From NCBI GenBank assembly GCA_035578175.1, contig JAQMRL010000006.1, positions 17,953,506 to 18,017,505 on the forward strand: 64,000 nt of DNA, given 5' to 3'. Below are positions 10,250 to 22,119 of the stretch, piece after piece. The notes beneath the pieces are model-generated. The model searched no databases. It was not told where the DNA came from and worked only from the letters and a program-made list of their open reading frames with translations. The position numbers were made by a program, and so were the translations under genes. This DNA comes from Catonia carolina. Lineage: Eukaryota; Arthropoda; Insecta; Hemiptera; Achilidae. Position 1 is the first letter of the stretch; each line of letters begins with the position of its first letter.

Positions 10250-11570
10250 CTTTTCCTCTTTTCGTGAATGTTTAATTTGTTCATGTTCCCATGTTAACAA
10301 ATTATGAAGCTGAACTTTCATTAAAGGGCGTATAAATTGATTGTCGTAATTTTGAATTTATTAGAAATTTTGAACTTTTGTTTTGGTATAAGTTGGATGC
10401 GTTTTATTATTTTAGTTTTTTATTTTTGCTCGTTCACTAGTTTGAAAAAATCCTTAGCTATGATTTTTTATTCAAAATCAAGTTGGATAGTATCATGTCT
10501 GTTCATTAACTTACATTTGTTTTATTACAATAACAGATTTTGTCCAGAGGGATATGTATCGCACTTATATTTGTAGGACAAATGTATTGTTTCAAAAGTG
10601 TTTGTCATATTCCATAAATCCGGTAATAATCGGTTAGTTTCCTGACGAAAACAACCCTATTCCAAGTTTGCCCATTATCAAGTTAGAATTTGGAGGCACT
10701 CGGTCGAATCAAGTCAGTAGTCGTCATACGGTCTGCTAACGGATGAAGAAGAGCAAATGTAGCGAAAGTCCTTAACAGGAAGAGTAAGGGGAAACCAAGT
10801 AAGTAAGATGTTCCATACGCGGGATAAGAAGAAAGGGGCTAGTAAGTGTCTAGAGGGTGAATAAGAAACGACGAGGGATGAAGAGGAAGCTTAGTGTGAT
10901 TCATCCTTACTCACCGTGTCTTTCCATCCTTTTTCAACTTATCTTCAATTCTCTTCATCTCACTCTTTTATATTCTGTCTTTTTCTAATTTAACATTTCT
11001 CTCTCCGATTCTACTGTCAACTGCAGTCACCCTTTTTTTCTTCCTTGCTTCTTATTCTACTTCGCGATAATTCTTTTGTTGTTGAAACCTCTTTGGTTCT
11101 TTTCTTTTTATTGTCATTATCTGTCTTTATTACTTTATGTCCGGTATTACCTTTTTCTATTACTATTTTACATTTTCATTACTTTTCCTTTCCTTTTCCT
11201 CCGTTTTTATTATTTATTTCATTATTGAATATAATCATATAATTTTCAGTCGTAAAATTATATGTAATTGACTTCGTGTTATTACTTTACAATAGAATCT
11301 TTTATTGTTATGTATTATGCCAATCGTGAATTCTCTCTTCATTTTAGAGTGCCGACTCTATCCATGAAAATTGGCTACAACTCTGGTAAATCGCTTTGTA
11401 TCATTAACCACCCTCAAAATATTTTACATTCATATTTGTCCAGTCTTTATGTTCTTAAATTATAACCCTTTCTTCAGTCAGTTGCACAAAAAAATATTTT
11501 TCAAAAATTGTTTTAGAAAGTACACCCATTTCAAACTTTGATAGTAAAGGAATAACCGCGTCCTTTCATA
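10250..11570. other. No recognised gene
   Basis: AT-rich with pyrimidine-rich tracts (10900-11230). Short open frames here are composition artefacts. No repeat family is recognised. Confidence 0.35.
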
Positions 11571-11574
11571 TGAA

Positions 11575-11757
11575 TTTCGTGAAAGACTACATAACTATCC
11601 CAGCCAACTAGTCCGTGACCTTAGCTTTAAGGAACTTCCCAATATTGCACGACGTTTAAAGCGAAAATGGAGCAGAGATCTCTTGGTCCGAATGACAGAC
11701 AACTCCCACGTTCTAAACGGAGAATGTACCACTCGGTACCTCTTCTCCTGGAATTAA
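11575..11757 (+). pseudogene. Possible retroelement ORF remnant
   Basis: An open stretch of about 55 codons reads ERLHNYPSQLVRDLSFKELP, then ARRLKRKWSRDLL, and ends at YLFSWN plus stop. The basic RRLKRKWSRDL near a terminus resembles the ends of Jockey-type proteins, such as the RRLQRLHTTDLF at 37.8 kb. This is an inference from a short match, and no start is present. Confidence 0.3.
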
Positions 11758-12147
11758 AATTATGCACTGCCCGTTAAATTGAATATCATATAAGGAAGTT
11801 GTGCAGCTCATTACCGTACCGTCATCAAAATTAAAGTAAAAAAATAAATAAAGCACACAAACTTTTTATGTACAATGAAAAATGAATCTATCATTTCGTG
11901 GAAAAGTAATCTTTTCACGAATCCATTAAATACTTTAATTTTTTTCACGGTTTTTTCGTGAAAAATGTAGCCTATACACTTGTAGAACTAATTATAAATA
12001 AGAAGACCTAGGTGGAGAAGGGGGTTAAAGAGAAAATTATAATTTGAATTGCGGAAGTGTGTGCTGACTGTGGTTTTAATATACCAATTTATTAATGTGG
12101 GATGAGTCATGGGTTACCACAAAACGCCAAAAAGTAGGATCCAAGCA

Positions 12148-12495
12148 GCTGAAATGAGGTTTTTAAGAAGGTTGAAGGGCTGCTCGAGGCTGGATCTAAT
12201 ACGTAACAAAGAAATTAGATCCGAGTTGGGTGTATTTAGCTTGAATGAAAAAGTGGAGGAATGAAGTGTAGTACCGGAATCAATGGCGGCAACATTTGGA
12301 ACGGATGCCAGAGGAGAGAATACCTCTAAAAGCGACTGAATATGTTCCAGTTGGAAGAAGGGAGGTGGGAAGACCTCGAAGATGGCAGTAGTCGAGATGT
12401 ACGGGTTGGAATGTCTCGTGTTTCTGTAGACGTGCAGGATGGTTTGTGAGTTCGGAACAGGCTGATGCCTAATCCTTGATAGTAAGAAGAAGAAG
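12148..12495 (+). pseudogene. LINE ORF2 C-terminus and 3' end
   Basis: Reads MRFLRRLKGCSRLDLIRNKE and IRSELGVFSLNEKVEE, stop. In another frame it then reads WRQHLERMPEERIPLKATEY and GRREVGRPRRW. This is the well-known C-terminal arrangement of insect non-LTR reverse transcriptases (MRFLRR, RNEDIRxELG, W..HLERM, GRRDxGRPRxRW). The 3' tail TTCGGAACAGGC...CCTAATCCTTGA plus an AAG-rich run recurs inverted at 23.5 and 47.0 kb, so these are three 3' ends of one family. Confidence 0.8.
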
Positions 12496-13009
12496 AAGAT
12501 TAATGTGGGATATGCTACATTAAATTCAATATGCTTCTATAAGCCTAAGAATTTTATTTCAGAAAGAAATTATGGAAAAATAGAAATCCAGAAATATATA
12601 TCCAAGTGATATACGCCTGGAATTTAAGCTAGGAGGACTAGATGGATAGAGAAGGTTGGCAAACGGGTTGCGAGAGACGGCCAGCGCTGTAATATAATAA
12701 TTCAAAAATAGAAAAAAAATCCTGTACATTTAATAAGAGATCAACGAAGGTAGTCGTCCGCTATTGTCTCATCAAACTTAATCCACCGTTACAAAAAAAT
12801 GTATCACACCCTTTCGGTTTCTGGTCGGTTAAATCTAGGTTTTCAAACGCTTTAATTATGTACAATTCAAAATAAAGAACAAGAAATACGAGTGAATTCA
12901 CATTTTTTATTTTTTCAAATTAAAATTAAATTTTTAGTTGGCAAATTTTATGAGTGTACTCAAGACCTTGAAACTCTGTATTGGGTTTCTAATTCTTACT
13001 TAATCATGA

Positions 13010-13115
13010 ATAAAGCTATATATATAAAATTCGATGTATGTATGTGTGTGTGTGTGTGTATGTTCCCCTTTATCTCCTAAATTACTGAACCAATTTTCAT
13101 GCAATTTTTTTATGT
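13010..13115 (+). repeat. TATATA-(TG)n-ACTGAACCAATTTTCATG segment
   Basis: ATATATATAAAATTCGATGT leads into a TG tract (13034-13062), then ATCTCCTAAATTACTGAACC and AATTTTCATG. The same order (TG tract, then an imperfect TCTCAAGAACxGAAC, then TTTTCATCAAAATCGGTC) exists in family A, although the flanks differ. Probably the edge of an unidentified mobile element. Confidence 0.4.
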
Positions 13116-13399
13116 TGCAACTATGATGCCGGTGCAGGTTTTAGGCTTTTGAAACCTTTAAAAAGTTAGCCCTAAAGGGTTGAAAATAATGTATGTCCTG
13201 AATTAAGGTTTTTATGAGGTTTTAGATAATATGCTGCTTTTAAATCAGCTGATGTGATTCAAATAAAGATTTGTCATTAATAAAGTCATATGATTTAGCA
13301 AATAGCGACGTGGTGCTAAGGATCAGCTGGTGACAGCGTCACATGATAATTTTATTGTATTTTATTATGTAGATACGATTTTGTATTGTTGAGTATTTT

Positions 13400-13799
13400 A
13401 TCTGCCCATAACAGACAGGTGGAGTGTCAAATTATTTACACTCAATCTGTTCGTTGCAGGGCTAAAATAAATAGTTCTGTTTCTTATCACATGGTCAGCC
13501 AATTAAATGACTGAATCATTTAAGAACACAAGAGGTAGAGGTGTAAAAGACACTAATCAGAGTTATCTCCTCTGAACATAATGAATTTCATTATACAGCC
13601 AGACCCTGTGGTGAATGAAGTGAAGGTGTCATTTGCAGAGTGGAAAATATGTGCTTTTCAGAGGGCCCGGCATGCTGATAAGCGTACTTTTCCACTCAGT
13701 GAGGAAGGCAATGGTAAACCACCTCACTCCTTGTTTTACTTAGTAAAACCTCTACAGGTTCAAACCAGCCTTCCGGCTGATGACCTAAACAACAACAAC
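13400..13799 (+). repeat. Family E repeat, copy 2 (best preserved)
   Basis: Full-length copy from CTGCCCATAACAGACAGG to CCTAAACAACAACAAC. The 5' part can form a hairpin (GAGTGT...ACACTC). From 13581 it has an open frame beginning MNFIIQPDPVVNEVKVSFAE, which recurs on the minus strand of copy 7 with mostly conservative differences. The AAC-rich 3' end and lack of terminal inverted repeats suggest a retroposed element rather than a DNA transposon. Confidence 0.8.
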
Positions 13800-14104
13800 G
13801 AGTATTTTATAAAAGTAAAGTTTCGTTTTTCTTTAATTTGTTTTAATTTTCTTTTAATTGGTGAGTGATCAATTGCTTTGATATTTTATTTTATTCAACG
13901 TGGATTTAAGTTTTTGGTTTTGACAATTTGTTTTGTGGTTGTTTTTTTTTTGGTTTTTTCCATTTTCAATAATGTTATCAAAAAACATCACTGGGAAGAA
14001 AATTTTTGAATTTTTTTTCCTTTGCTTTTGAAAGCAAAAAAAATTCAAAAAGCAAGAACTGCTAAAACAGAGGAACAAAAGTTTTGCTACATATTTAAAA
14101 AAAA

Positions 14105-15028
14105 TCTGGTGTGAAACACTCACACAACTTTCTCTTGCCAATGCAAATAATTAACAATAAACCTAACATTAGTATTAAAACATTAGAAATGAACAAAACA
14201 TAACCTTATTTTAATCATGAGTGAATGACGCAAAATGACAATCGAACTCAGTTTGGCTTAAAAATACGAAAAATCACGCTTTCACGCTAAACTAGGCTCT
14301 GTAGAGAAAAATGCTCTAAACAAAAGTTGTAGATCTTTTAATTTTCTATAAATTTAATTATATACACTTTTGTCGTAAAATGCATACTAAGACCGAAATG
14401 TTAAAAAAAATCGATTTTTCTCACGTTTTCGTGAGAAAAAAACAGAAAATCGCAAATTACCGCTAAACTAAGCGTTATACAAAAAAATGTTTGAAACAGA
14501 AGTTGTAGGTTTTTAAATTCTCTACAACTTTTATTATATAAGTTTTTGCGCTAAAATTTATATTAAAGCCGTAATCTTAAAAAAACAACGTTTTTACGTG
14601 AAAACAGCCTCACCGAGAATTTCACCAGATCTATACATGAGATCAGCAAACATGGCGCCTACCCTATCTTGTAGAGAATAAAAAATTGAGTAAAATAGGC
14701 GATTTTTAAAAAAATCGTAGGACCAGTTTTTGAGAAAATCGCAAAAAACTGAAAAATTATACGAATAAACTACTACTTCCGGTTGACCGATTTTGATGAA
14801 AATGTTCGAGTCGCGTCCGGTAGTGGTATGTAACTTAAGTTTCAAGTTTCAAGTTCGTACGATGTTCCGTTCTTGAGATATTCTGTTCACACACAGACCA
14901 ATAGCTAAAAACATGTTTTTTGGGTTCAGGGGGTCTGAAAACGTATAGATCCGGTGAAAACTCGATTTCGAAAAATCGACATGAAAACAATACTTTCCTT
15001 CCTATATATTCATATAGGCAAGAGAAAG
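14105..15028 (-). mobile_element. Family A element, copy 2 (complete)
   Basis: Complete 924 bp minus-strand copy. The plus strand starts TCTGGTGTGAAACACTCACA and ends ATATAGGCAAGAGAAAG. It is flanked by TAAAAAA-type A-rich direct repeats. The TG tract is reduced to CACACACAGACC. CTTTCTCTTGCC is terminal at one end, and its inverted copy lies about 20 bases in from the other end. Confidence 0.9.
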
Positions 15029-15961
15029 TAAAAAAGTGATTACACCATTTTTCGCGTGCAAAGCCGCGAGGGAGCATGCTAGTAATTAATAAATATCATA
15101 TCTTTTAAATTTTATTCTAATAAATTAAACTAAACCAGCATTGAAAAACTCACCAAGCGTTCCTCTCAGAAGTCCTTTGACGATAGTAATTAATGTAAAT
15201 AATGATATAACGATACAGAAAATATATTTGTACTTCTAAATTTAGAATTTAAAATGATTTCATTTTCTAGTCTACGTTTTACTTAAACATCAAAGCAGTA
15301 GGCCCACTTTACCCCAAAAGTTGTATGAAGGTAAACTTTAGAACGCTACTGATATGACAAAATAATGTTTCCCTACTTTCCTATTCCTTGACTTGCTAAA
15401 ATTTAATATTGCATAACTAGAACCAGGTGTAAACGTAATGGTTTCATCAGAGTAAATTGCTTAATACAAACGTTATTAGAGAAACCTTTATCCGTTTAAG
15501 CTGTAATTTACTAGAAACAGCACGAGTTTAATCTAAAAACATATTCCTTAGTTTGTTTCATAATCTGTGCACGAAAACTTGCTTATTTGTTTTTTCAAAG
15601 ACGTGAGTTTTTATTAGAACTTAGATTGTTTCATTATTTGAATTGAAAACTATTGAACAATTTTTTTTTGTGTAAGTAAAAATCAAATCGATAAAAACAT
15701 TTTACTTAATATTGAACATTTTTTCGTTGTTGAAAGTGGTTCTGTTGTTACCGGATTTTTTGAAGTACCGGTTTTTTCAAAATGAATTGTTGACTTACTT
15801 AAGAGTCTGCAACTATTATTAATGAGTAGGCTTACTATATTAATAAATCAAATAATTTTCTTGTAATATGTTATTCATAAATATCGACTTTTATGCAACT
15901 TGCAGCTTTTAACTTGCAATTACCTATTCGTATACCGCAAGTTTCCTACCAAAATTGTACT

Positions 15962-16480
15962 ACAGAGTGATTTTTTAGTCCTGTTTCCCAATTGTTAAAG
16001 TCTGGTAATTTTTTCTAAGGAAGGGAAATTTTGTTTTGTGACACGAAGTTGGTAGCCCTACTCAACCGGTATAGATACGGAAGTGTGATTTTATTCTCCT
16101 TAGGTTGTGTAAAATTTTGTGCCGTTTCCGGTCGTGTTACGAACAGAATGTCTTTTACCCTAGAACAACGGGTTTTCATTCTTGAACAATATTTTCTACG
16201 AAATCGTGCGCGAATGTAAAAGAATCATTTCAAATTAAATTTGTTAGTGTTCCTTCACCAAAAAAAATGTCAATTTCTAGGCTAAGAAACCGATTTCGAG
16301 AGTTAGGTAGTGTTTACGACAGGAAACGTAGTGGTCGACCAACTCTCTTGACAGATGACGTTTGACTGAGAACTTGAAAACAAGATTGCTCAATTCTCCA
16401 CATAAAATTTTACGAAAAATATTCGAAAACATTTAACGTTATTTTTTAGCAGCTTCCTGAACACTCGAATATGACAAACC
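15962..16480 (+). pseudogene. Tc1/mariner-superfamily transposase, N-terminal remnant
   Basis: A left-end-like CAGAGTGATTTTTTAGTCC follows TA at about 15960. From 16149 the frame reads MSFTLEQRVFILEQYFLRN, a helix-turn-helix start. In another frame it then reads KKMSISRLRNRFRELGSVYD and RKRSGRPTLLTDDV, stop. This is the DUF4817-like DNA-binding half of an insect transposase. Catalytic half missing; a decayed family A piece follows immediately. Confidence 0.65.
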
Positions 16481-16504
16481 AATTTGCGAGGAAAGTTTTT
16501 TCTA

Positions 16505-16920
16505 CGAAAGCTCAACCTTCTTGAGAATTTCATCAGAAATGGCGCTTACCCTGTCTTGTAGGGCATAAAAAATGTAGAAAATGAGGTAATTTTTAAAAAA
16601 AATCGTAGGAACCGTTTTTCAAAAAATCGTAAAGCATTAAAAAATTACACGGATAAATTACTACTTCGGGTTGACCGATATTGAGGGAAATGTTCGTGTT
16701 GGGTCCTCTCGTGGTATATCTAACCAGGTTTCAAGTTTCAACTTCGTACGATGTTTTCTGTTCTTGAGATATTTTGTTCACACACACACACACACACACA
16801 CCACAGAGAGAGAGAGAGAGAGAGACCAATCGCTAAAAATATGTTTTTTGGTTCTGAGGTCTGGAAACGTGTATATCCGGTGAAAACGCGATTTCAAAAA
16901 ATCGATATGCAAAAAATACT
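16505..16920 (-). mobile_element. Family A element, copy 3 (partial, decayed)
   Basis: Minus-strand fragment from the GGCGCTTACCCTGTCTTGTA segment to the ATCGATATGC segment. The dinucleotide tract is CA-type followed by (GA)n at 16781-16825. It is more diverged than other copies and lacks both termini. Confidence 0.7.
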
Positions 16921-16994
16921 GGGTGTCACCATTATCATTAATTACTTGATAAAATATGATTCTATTGAAATTATACGATATTTTATAGTAAATT

Positions 16995-19700
16995 AATTCA
17001 CTCAGGATTCAGACACATAATACCTTATGTCGTTAAAGCACCATAATTATTTATCTGTTTAAATGTGAAGTATTTTCAAGATAAATTTCTTGTAAAGGTA
17101 ATGGACAGTACTGGTGACGATAATTATTTTATTTCTTTATTTTTTTGGCAACAATGAATGCTCATAAAAACGTTCCCCTGATTAAGAATCAGAAGAAGAA
17201 TAGAAAAAAGTAGGAAATGAACAGAGGAAGTCGCATTCGAACTGATTGCCTCAATACAACTTAACTGCCTAACTCATCCCTCCCAGTGTCACGGCATCCT
17301 CAAACGCCCGAGTGTCGGTTGGCGGTAAAATTACTGCCGATTGAAATTAGAGAGTGAACCATTAATGTTTCCGGAAAGTAATAAAACCAATTTATAGTTT
17401 AAATTGATTTATTTAGTCACATGTGATCTGTCATCTTTTATTGTATAAAATATATTCTCAATGCGATTATATATATTTTATTATTTTTGCTTTATGAATT
17501 ATAAAACATTTTTTTTTATCTAGCTCCTGTATAAAATCTAAAATAACGCCAGCAATTTCTCAGTATTAACTACCTATTATTTGTACAGAATCTTAAAATC
17601 ATATGAAATTGGATTGATAACAGAATTTTTTTTTAATTTTTTACAATTTAAAAAAATATCGTGTAAAATTTAATCTCAAAATTTTTAAAATCATTCTTTT
17701 TTTAATACATTTTATCGTAATTTGAAACACCCCTATCGCTGCCGGGAACACATACGGCAACCAAAGCGATAGGTCGGCGAGGGTGTTAACAAAACATGAA
17801 AGAAAGGAAGCCAAAAAAAACAAACACTCAGGTAAATCGTTGCACAAAATGAAATAAATCTAGAAAATGTATGTAGTAACACAATTTAATTTATAACAAT
17901 AAAAATATGGTGCAAACATCAATAATTAATACAAAGTTACCCAGTCTTAAATAGCTGAAAAATCTAAAATAATATCAGATCCAAAAAATAGTACTTCCTG
18001 AGGCAAATAATTGTTTATATCAAGTAAAAATGATTAAAGTATTTAAAGATATACTCATTAAATGATACTGAAAATCGAAGTGGCCAAAATATTATTGAAT
18101 TAAACTTTTATTTTCAAGCTTAGCATGCTAGCAGCTTCCTATTCAAAATATATTGTTATTATTACCTTAAATTCCATAAGTTATACAAATATTTTTTGTA
18201 TACATATATATATCTATATATGAATGTGCAAATATGTAGAAACATTCTAGGTTATACTATAAATTTGTTTCACAAATATAATAATTGATAAAACAGAAGT
18301 TAAATTTTAAACCTTTTAGAATTTTCAAATTTTAGAAATACTTAAAATTAAATTCAACCTTTTTTTTAATAAAATGTAAATAGAAGAATAATAATTTTTA
18401 AGAAAAATTATTATGGAAAGAGTTAGTTAAATTTTATTAATCAATGTTCCTGATTGCATTATGTTTTGCAAAAGTTTTAGTAGGAAAATAGTCCAAGTAG
18501 ATCACTTTAAATGCACTAAATTTCCTGTCCAGAACAAGAACTTAACAAGATGGATCTTAGTTGTGGCATGATCTTCTCCCCAAAAAAAATGTATCGGTTA
18601 CCTCGCTAAAACATTTTAATTTAGATGGATGAGCTCCTCTCATGATAATAAAATAACAAGACATACCCGATAATAGTTAACACTTATTTTGCAGTATTAC
18701 TGACGTATGCGATAACCAATTGAAGATTTACAGATGAAATTTTCATCCGGATTGGACTTCATGTAACTCCATGACAGAAAATTTTAGGAAACATTGAATG
18801 TTAGTTAAAGGATGTTGACGAAGTGCCCATTCGTCCTTCTCGGGAGTCGAACCCCATGTAGTGATTATAGAAAAGGTATGATACACTGAACGGCTATTAC
18901 CATCCCCGGATTGGAACCCTGAACAAAAGATCGAGCCAGTGATAATATTAAGTAAAATAATCGTCGATCGCAAGTAAAAGTACAAACGCATAAAATATGC
19001 AATTTTAAATAAACAAAAAAATACAAAGTTCGGAATTTAAAAGTAGAAACTTAATACGAGTTGCAATTAATTAACAATAAGGAAGTTTTAAAAAAAAAAT
19101 CAAAACGATTAAATAAGCTATTACTTTTCGAAGTAGAATACAATTTCCAAATTACAAAACGTTATATCGGTTACAATAAATTTATCATAAGTCAAAATTT
19201 AGTTTTACATAAACCAAAATCGAATTTTGTAGTTATAAAATCGCAAGAACAACTGCAACATAGATTCGTTAGTATAAGATAGAAATTTATGCAACTCGTG
19301 AAAAAGTTTCCAGCTTTCGGAATGCTAAAATAAAAATCAAATAAACTTACCATATTTATGGGCAACGAGAATTAACTTTTCCAAAAGTTACAAATATTAA
19401 ATGTTTAATTTTATTTAATAAAATTTACAACTACATTGCGAACGAACCGCACACAAAGAAAATTCAATACAGAGTGTATTGACTTGCAAATGGAGACGTT
19501 TGATGAGATGGCAAAACGCAGTTAGAAGAAAAAGCGGTAGATCGCACCACCGGACGGTGAGTTTAGTAAACGTTGACAAAGTAAACTACGAATTATCGGC
19601 AATCAAAGAGACAACAAGCGAACGCTAAACACCGAACAAAAAAACGTAACAATCTGGAAACAGATGTTACAATTTCAAAAATAAAAATATAAAAAAAATA
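16995..19700. other. Long AT-rich region without a supported gene
   Basis: I see no protein match. On the minus strand, CAGTTCGAATGCG near 17230 and GGTTCGACTCCCG near 18845 resemble SINE B boxes, but the rest of a SINE is not clear. The 19440-19650 stretch is less AT-rich than its surroundings but has no useful frame. Confidence 0.35.
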
Positions 19701-19703
19701 ATC

Positions 19704-19993
19704 TTGACCCACCGGGTTGTTAAGCAGCTGATTTTCAGAGAAGAATGTTACAGGTATAAATCCCAGTGAAGGTAGATAATTTTATACGGATTTGAATAGG
19801 CAACTAGACAGTGGTTACCGATGTACTTTGATTATTGGGTTTCAATTAACCATACTTTCTCAGGAATTGTCGGCCTGAGTCTGTACAAGACTACACCTTA
19901 TTTACATGCCATAGATTTCATCCTCATCTCATTAAGTCATGGGGTTGCTTTTGTTCTTAAATTGAACAGGTTGTGACGTACATACATTAAAGA
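19704..19993 (+). repeat. SINE-C copy 2
   Basis: Begins TGACCCACCGGGTTG but lacks about 20 bases of the A-box region. It keeps the body segments CAGTGGTTACCGATGTAC, GTCGGCCTGAGTCTGTACA and the GTCATGGGG-type 3' part. Confidence 0.7.
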
Positions 19994-20040
19994 TTTTGAA
20001 AACTCTTTACAACTTGAAATATTCGTTTAAAATTTAATTT

Positions 20041-20312
20041 TGACCCACCGGGTTGGTCTAGAGGTAAAGTCTTCGTTGCGATTGAGCTTTCGAACAGCTG
20101 ATTTTCGGAGACGAAGGTTCCTGGTTCGAATCCCAGTAAAGGTAGATACTTTTATACGGATTTAAATAGGCAACTAGACAGTGGTTACCGATGTACTTTT
20201 TTTGTTTAACCATACTTTCTCAGAAATGGTCGGCCTGGATCTCTACAAGACTACACTTCATTTACATGTCATACATTTCTTACATTGAACAGATTTTAAC
20301 GTACACACATTA
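20041..20312 (+). repeat. SINE-C copy 3
   Basis: Clear head TGACCCACCGGGTTGGTCTA and intact B box CTGGTTCGAATCCC. The 3' half is shortened between CATTTACATGTC and ACACACATTAGG. It lies in the same orientation as copy 2, and copy 4 faces it tail to tail. Confidence 0.75.
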
Positions 20313-20370
20313 GGGTAAAAGAAGAAAACCGATCTTGATGGAAACCACGCCCACTAGCTCAACGTTTTTT

Positions 20371-20692
20371 TTAATCCCTAATGTGTGCACTTTTCAATAT
20401 GTTCAATTTAGAGCAATAAACAACCCCATGACCCAACGAGATGAAGATGATAAGTATGACGTGTAAATGAGGTGTAGTCTTGTATAGACTGAGGCCGACT
20501 ATTCCTGAGAGAGTATGGTTAATTTAACCCCAACCATCAAAGTACACCGGTAACCACTGTCTAGTATTCAAATCCGTATAAAAGTAACTACCTTTACTAG
20601 GATTTGAACCAGAGACTTTCGTCTCCGAAAATCAGCTGTTAAACAGCTGACTCGCGGTGACGACTTTAACTCTAGACCAACCCGGTGGGTCA
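20371..20692 (-). repeat. SINE-C copy 4, tail to tail with copy 3
   Basis: Minus-strand copy ending in CCCGGTGGGTCA on the plus strand. It is about 320 bp with the full 3' part (CCTAATGTGTGCAC at its tail). With copy 3 it makes an inverted pair separated by about 60 bases. Confidence 0.75.
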
Positions 20693-20699
20693 CCTAGCT

Positions 20700-21990
20700 C
20701 AACTTCAATTTAAAAATCAACTGTACTTGTTGGTCAGGTTAATTTTTAATGTGTTTATTGTAACTTTTACAAAATTTTAGAAATATTGACCATATGCCTG
20801 AAATTCGTTCAAATTTCTTGTTATAACAATATTAAATTTTCGAAGTGATTTTGAAAATTTTCAATCGAATATAAATTAAAATATATCGTTTAAATTGATA
20901 TCAATTAATTAATGATTTGACAGATTTTTAAATTAAATAACACCACAAGTTTATGTTTGATTAAAATAGAGGGGCGGAAGGGAGGAATCCAAGTGAAATA
21001 GTAGAATAATCCAGATAACATATTCCTCGCAACACAGCTGGATGCTTTTCCATCTGTTGTAATGTCGAGGGGTACATTAATGTGATGTACAACCATGAAA
21101 TGTACATGGAAATATAGCGGCTTCCAACCAAGTAAACAACTGTGCATTCAAAGCAACAGCAGCGGTATCGTTCGTTGTAACCTTACTTGCAGTAACAGTA
21201 AAGCTAGGTTATATACCTTAAGCGGGATTAGGTTCTTGAATAAGTTAAAACAAGAGGTTCAAATTTCAACCAATGTAACGCCTTTTTACAAGAAAACGAA
21301 CTATAAAAATGATTATATGAAATTATAATGGGACTCCAATTACATAATGTATCATTTCTGATACACTACCGCCTTCTTACCATTCTTTACGGCGGTATTA
21401 TTTCTCAGTATTTGTCAGTTTTTTCCACCGTAAATTGTTTATTTACTTCTACTAGGTTCAACCTGTAATATTATTAATAATATAATAGCCTGTTATAAAA
21501 ATTGTAAAGGTTTTTAAACTTCCAGGGATTTTTAAGAGTTAAATCTAATAATTTTTTTAATAAACTATTATTGCAAAATTATATACTGGGTGCCCCCAAA
21601 AGTCCAAAACGGCTTAATATTTCTAATGTAAGTTATTATGTAGTAGTATAGAATTTATAACTATTATTATCTTATGTTACAATACATTCATACATGTCGA
21701 AATTACCTTTTATATATAGGAGTAATTACAAAACTTAAATAGAAACACAGTAAATTAATAATTACATCAATAAGATAAGTATTTAGCAGGGCGTTTTAGT
21801 CGGTCGTCTGTAATGGAGTCCGACAATTTAGGAACCGTTTTACTGTAGTGCATAAATTTATTTCGCCATCCTTTTTTCCAAAAAGATAAATAAAATAAAG
21901 AAAGTTTAAAAAAGTTATTAGTGCTTCTGTATGGTGTAAACTGGTTATGTACTCAACCCCTATAAACCCCCTCCCTATTACATTCAATTT
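20700..21990. other. Gene-free stretch with an orphan transposon end
   Basis: No supported gene. At 21587 TACTGGGTGCCCCCAAAAGT starts like the Tc1/mariner-type ends at 43493 (CCGGGTGTCC...) and 58530 (CTGGGTGGGCC). No transposase or matching right end was seen. Confidence 0.35.
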
Positions 21991-22021
21991 AATTTTTTAC
22001 AGAAATTGTTAATATAATTTT

Positions 22022-22100
22022 CCATACCCTAGCCACGAATCAAACCCGGGACCTTCGCTTTACAGCGTAGCACGCTAATCACTGGGCCGTGGAGGCGGGA
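22022..22100 (-). repeat. SINE-D head, minus strand
   Basis: The minus strand reads CAGTGATTAGCGTGCTACGC (A-box-like) and GGTCCCGGGTTTGATTCG (B-box-like), followed by TAGGGTATGGAAAA. About 75 bases; it abuts the GC-rich island on its 5' side. Confidence 0.55.
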
Positions 22101-22119
22101 ATTTTTTTATATTTATATT

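Noticed and set aside
10900..11242. Pyrimidine-rich ORFs with hydrophobic stretches resembling signal or membrane peptides
   Set aside because: T/C-rich DNA automatically encodes Leu/Phe/Ser runs. No other coding evidence.
13581..13868. 95-codon frame in family E as a host gene
   Set aside because: It lies wholly inside a dispersed repeat and runs on past the repeat end by chance.
14105..15028. Family A as a Helitron
   Set aside because: The plus-strand TC start is suggestive, but the other end lacks CTRR with a hairpin, and exact T-rich duplications flank the copies. Helitrons do not make target duplications.
22022..22100. Possible genuine tRNA gene (also at 3957, 4131, 10143, 32300, 34670, 54866)
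   Set aside because: A- and B-box-like words are present, but acceptor and anticodon stems do not close and each is followed by a shared SINE tail.
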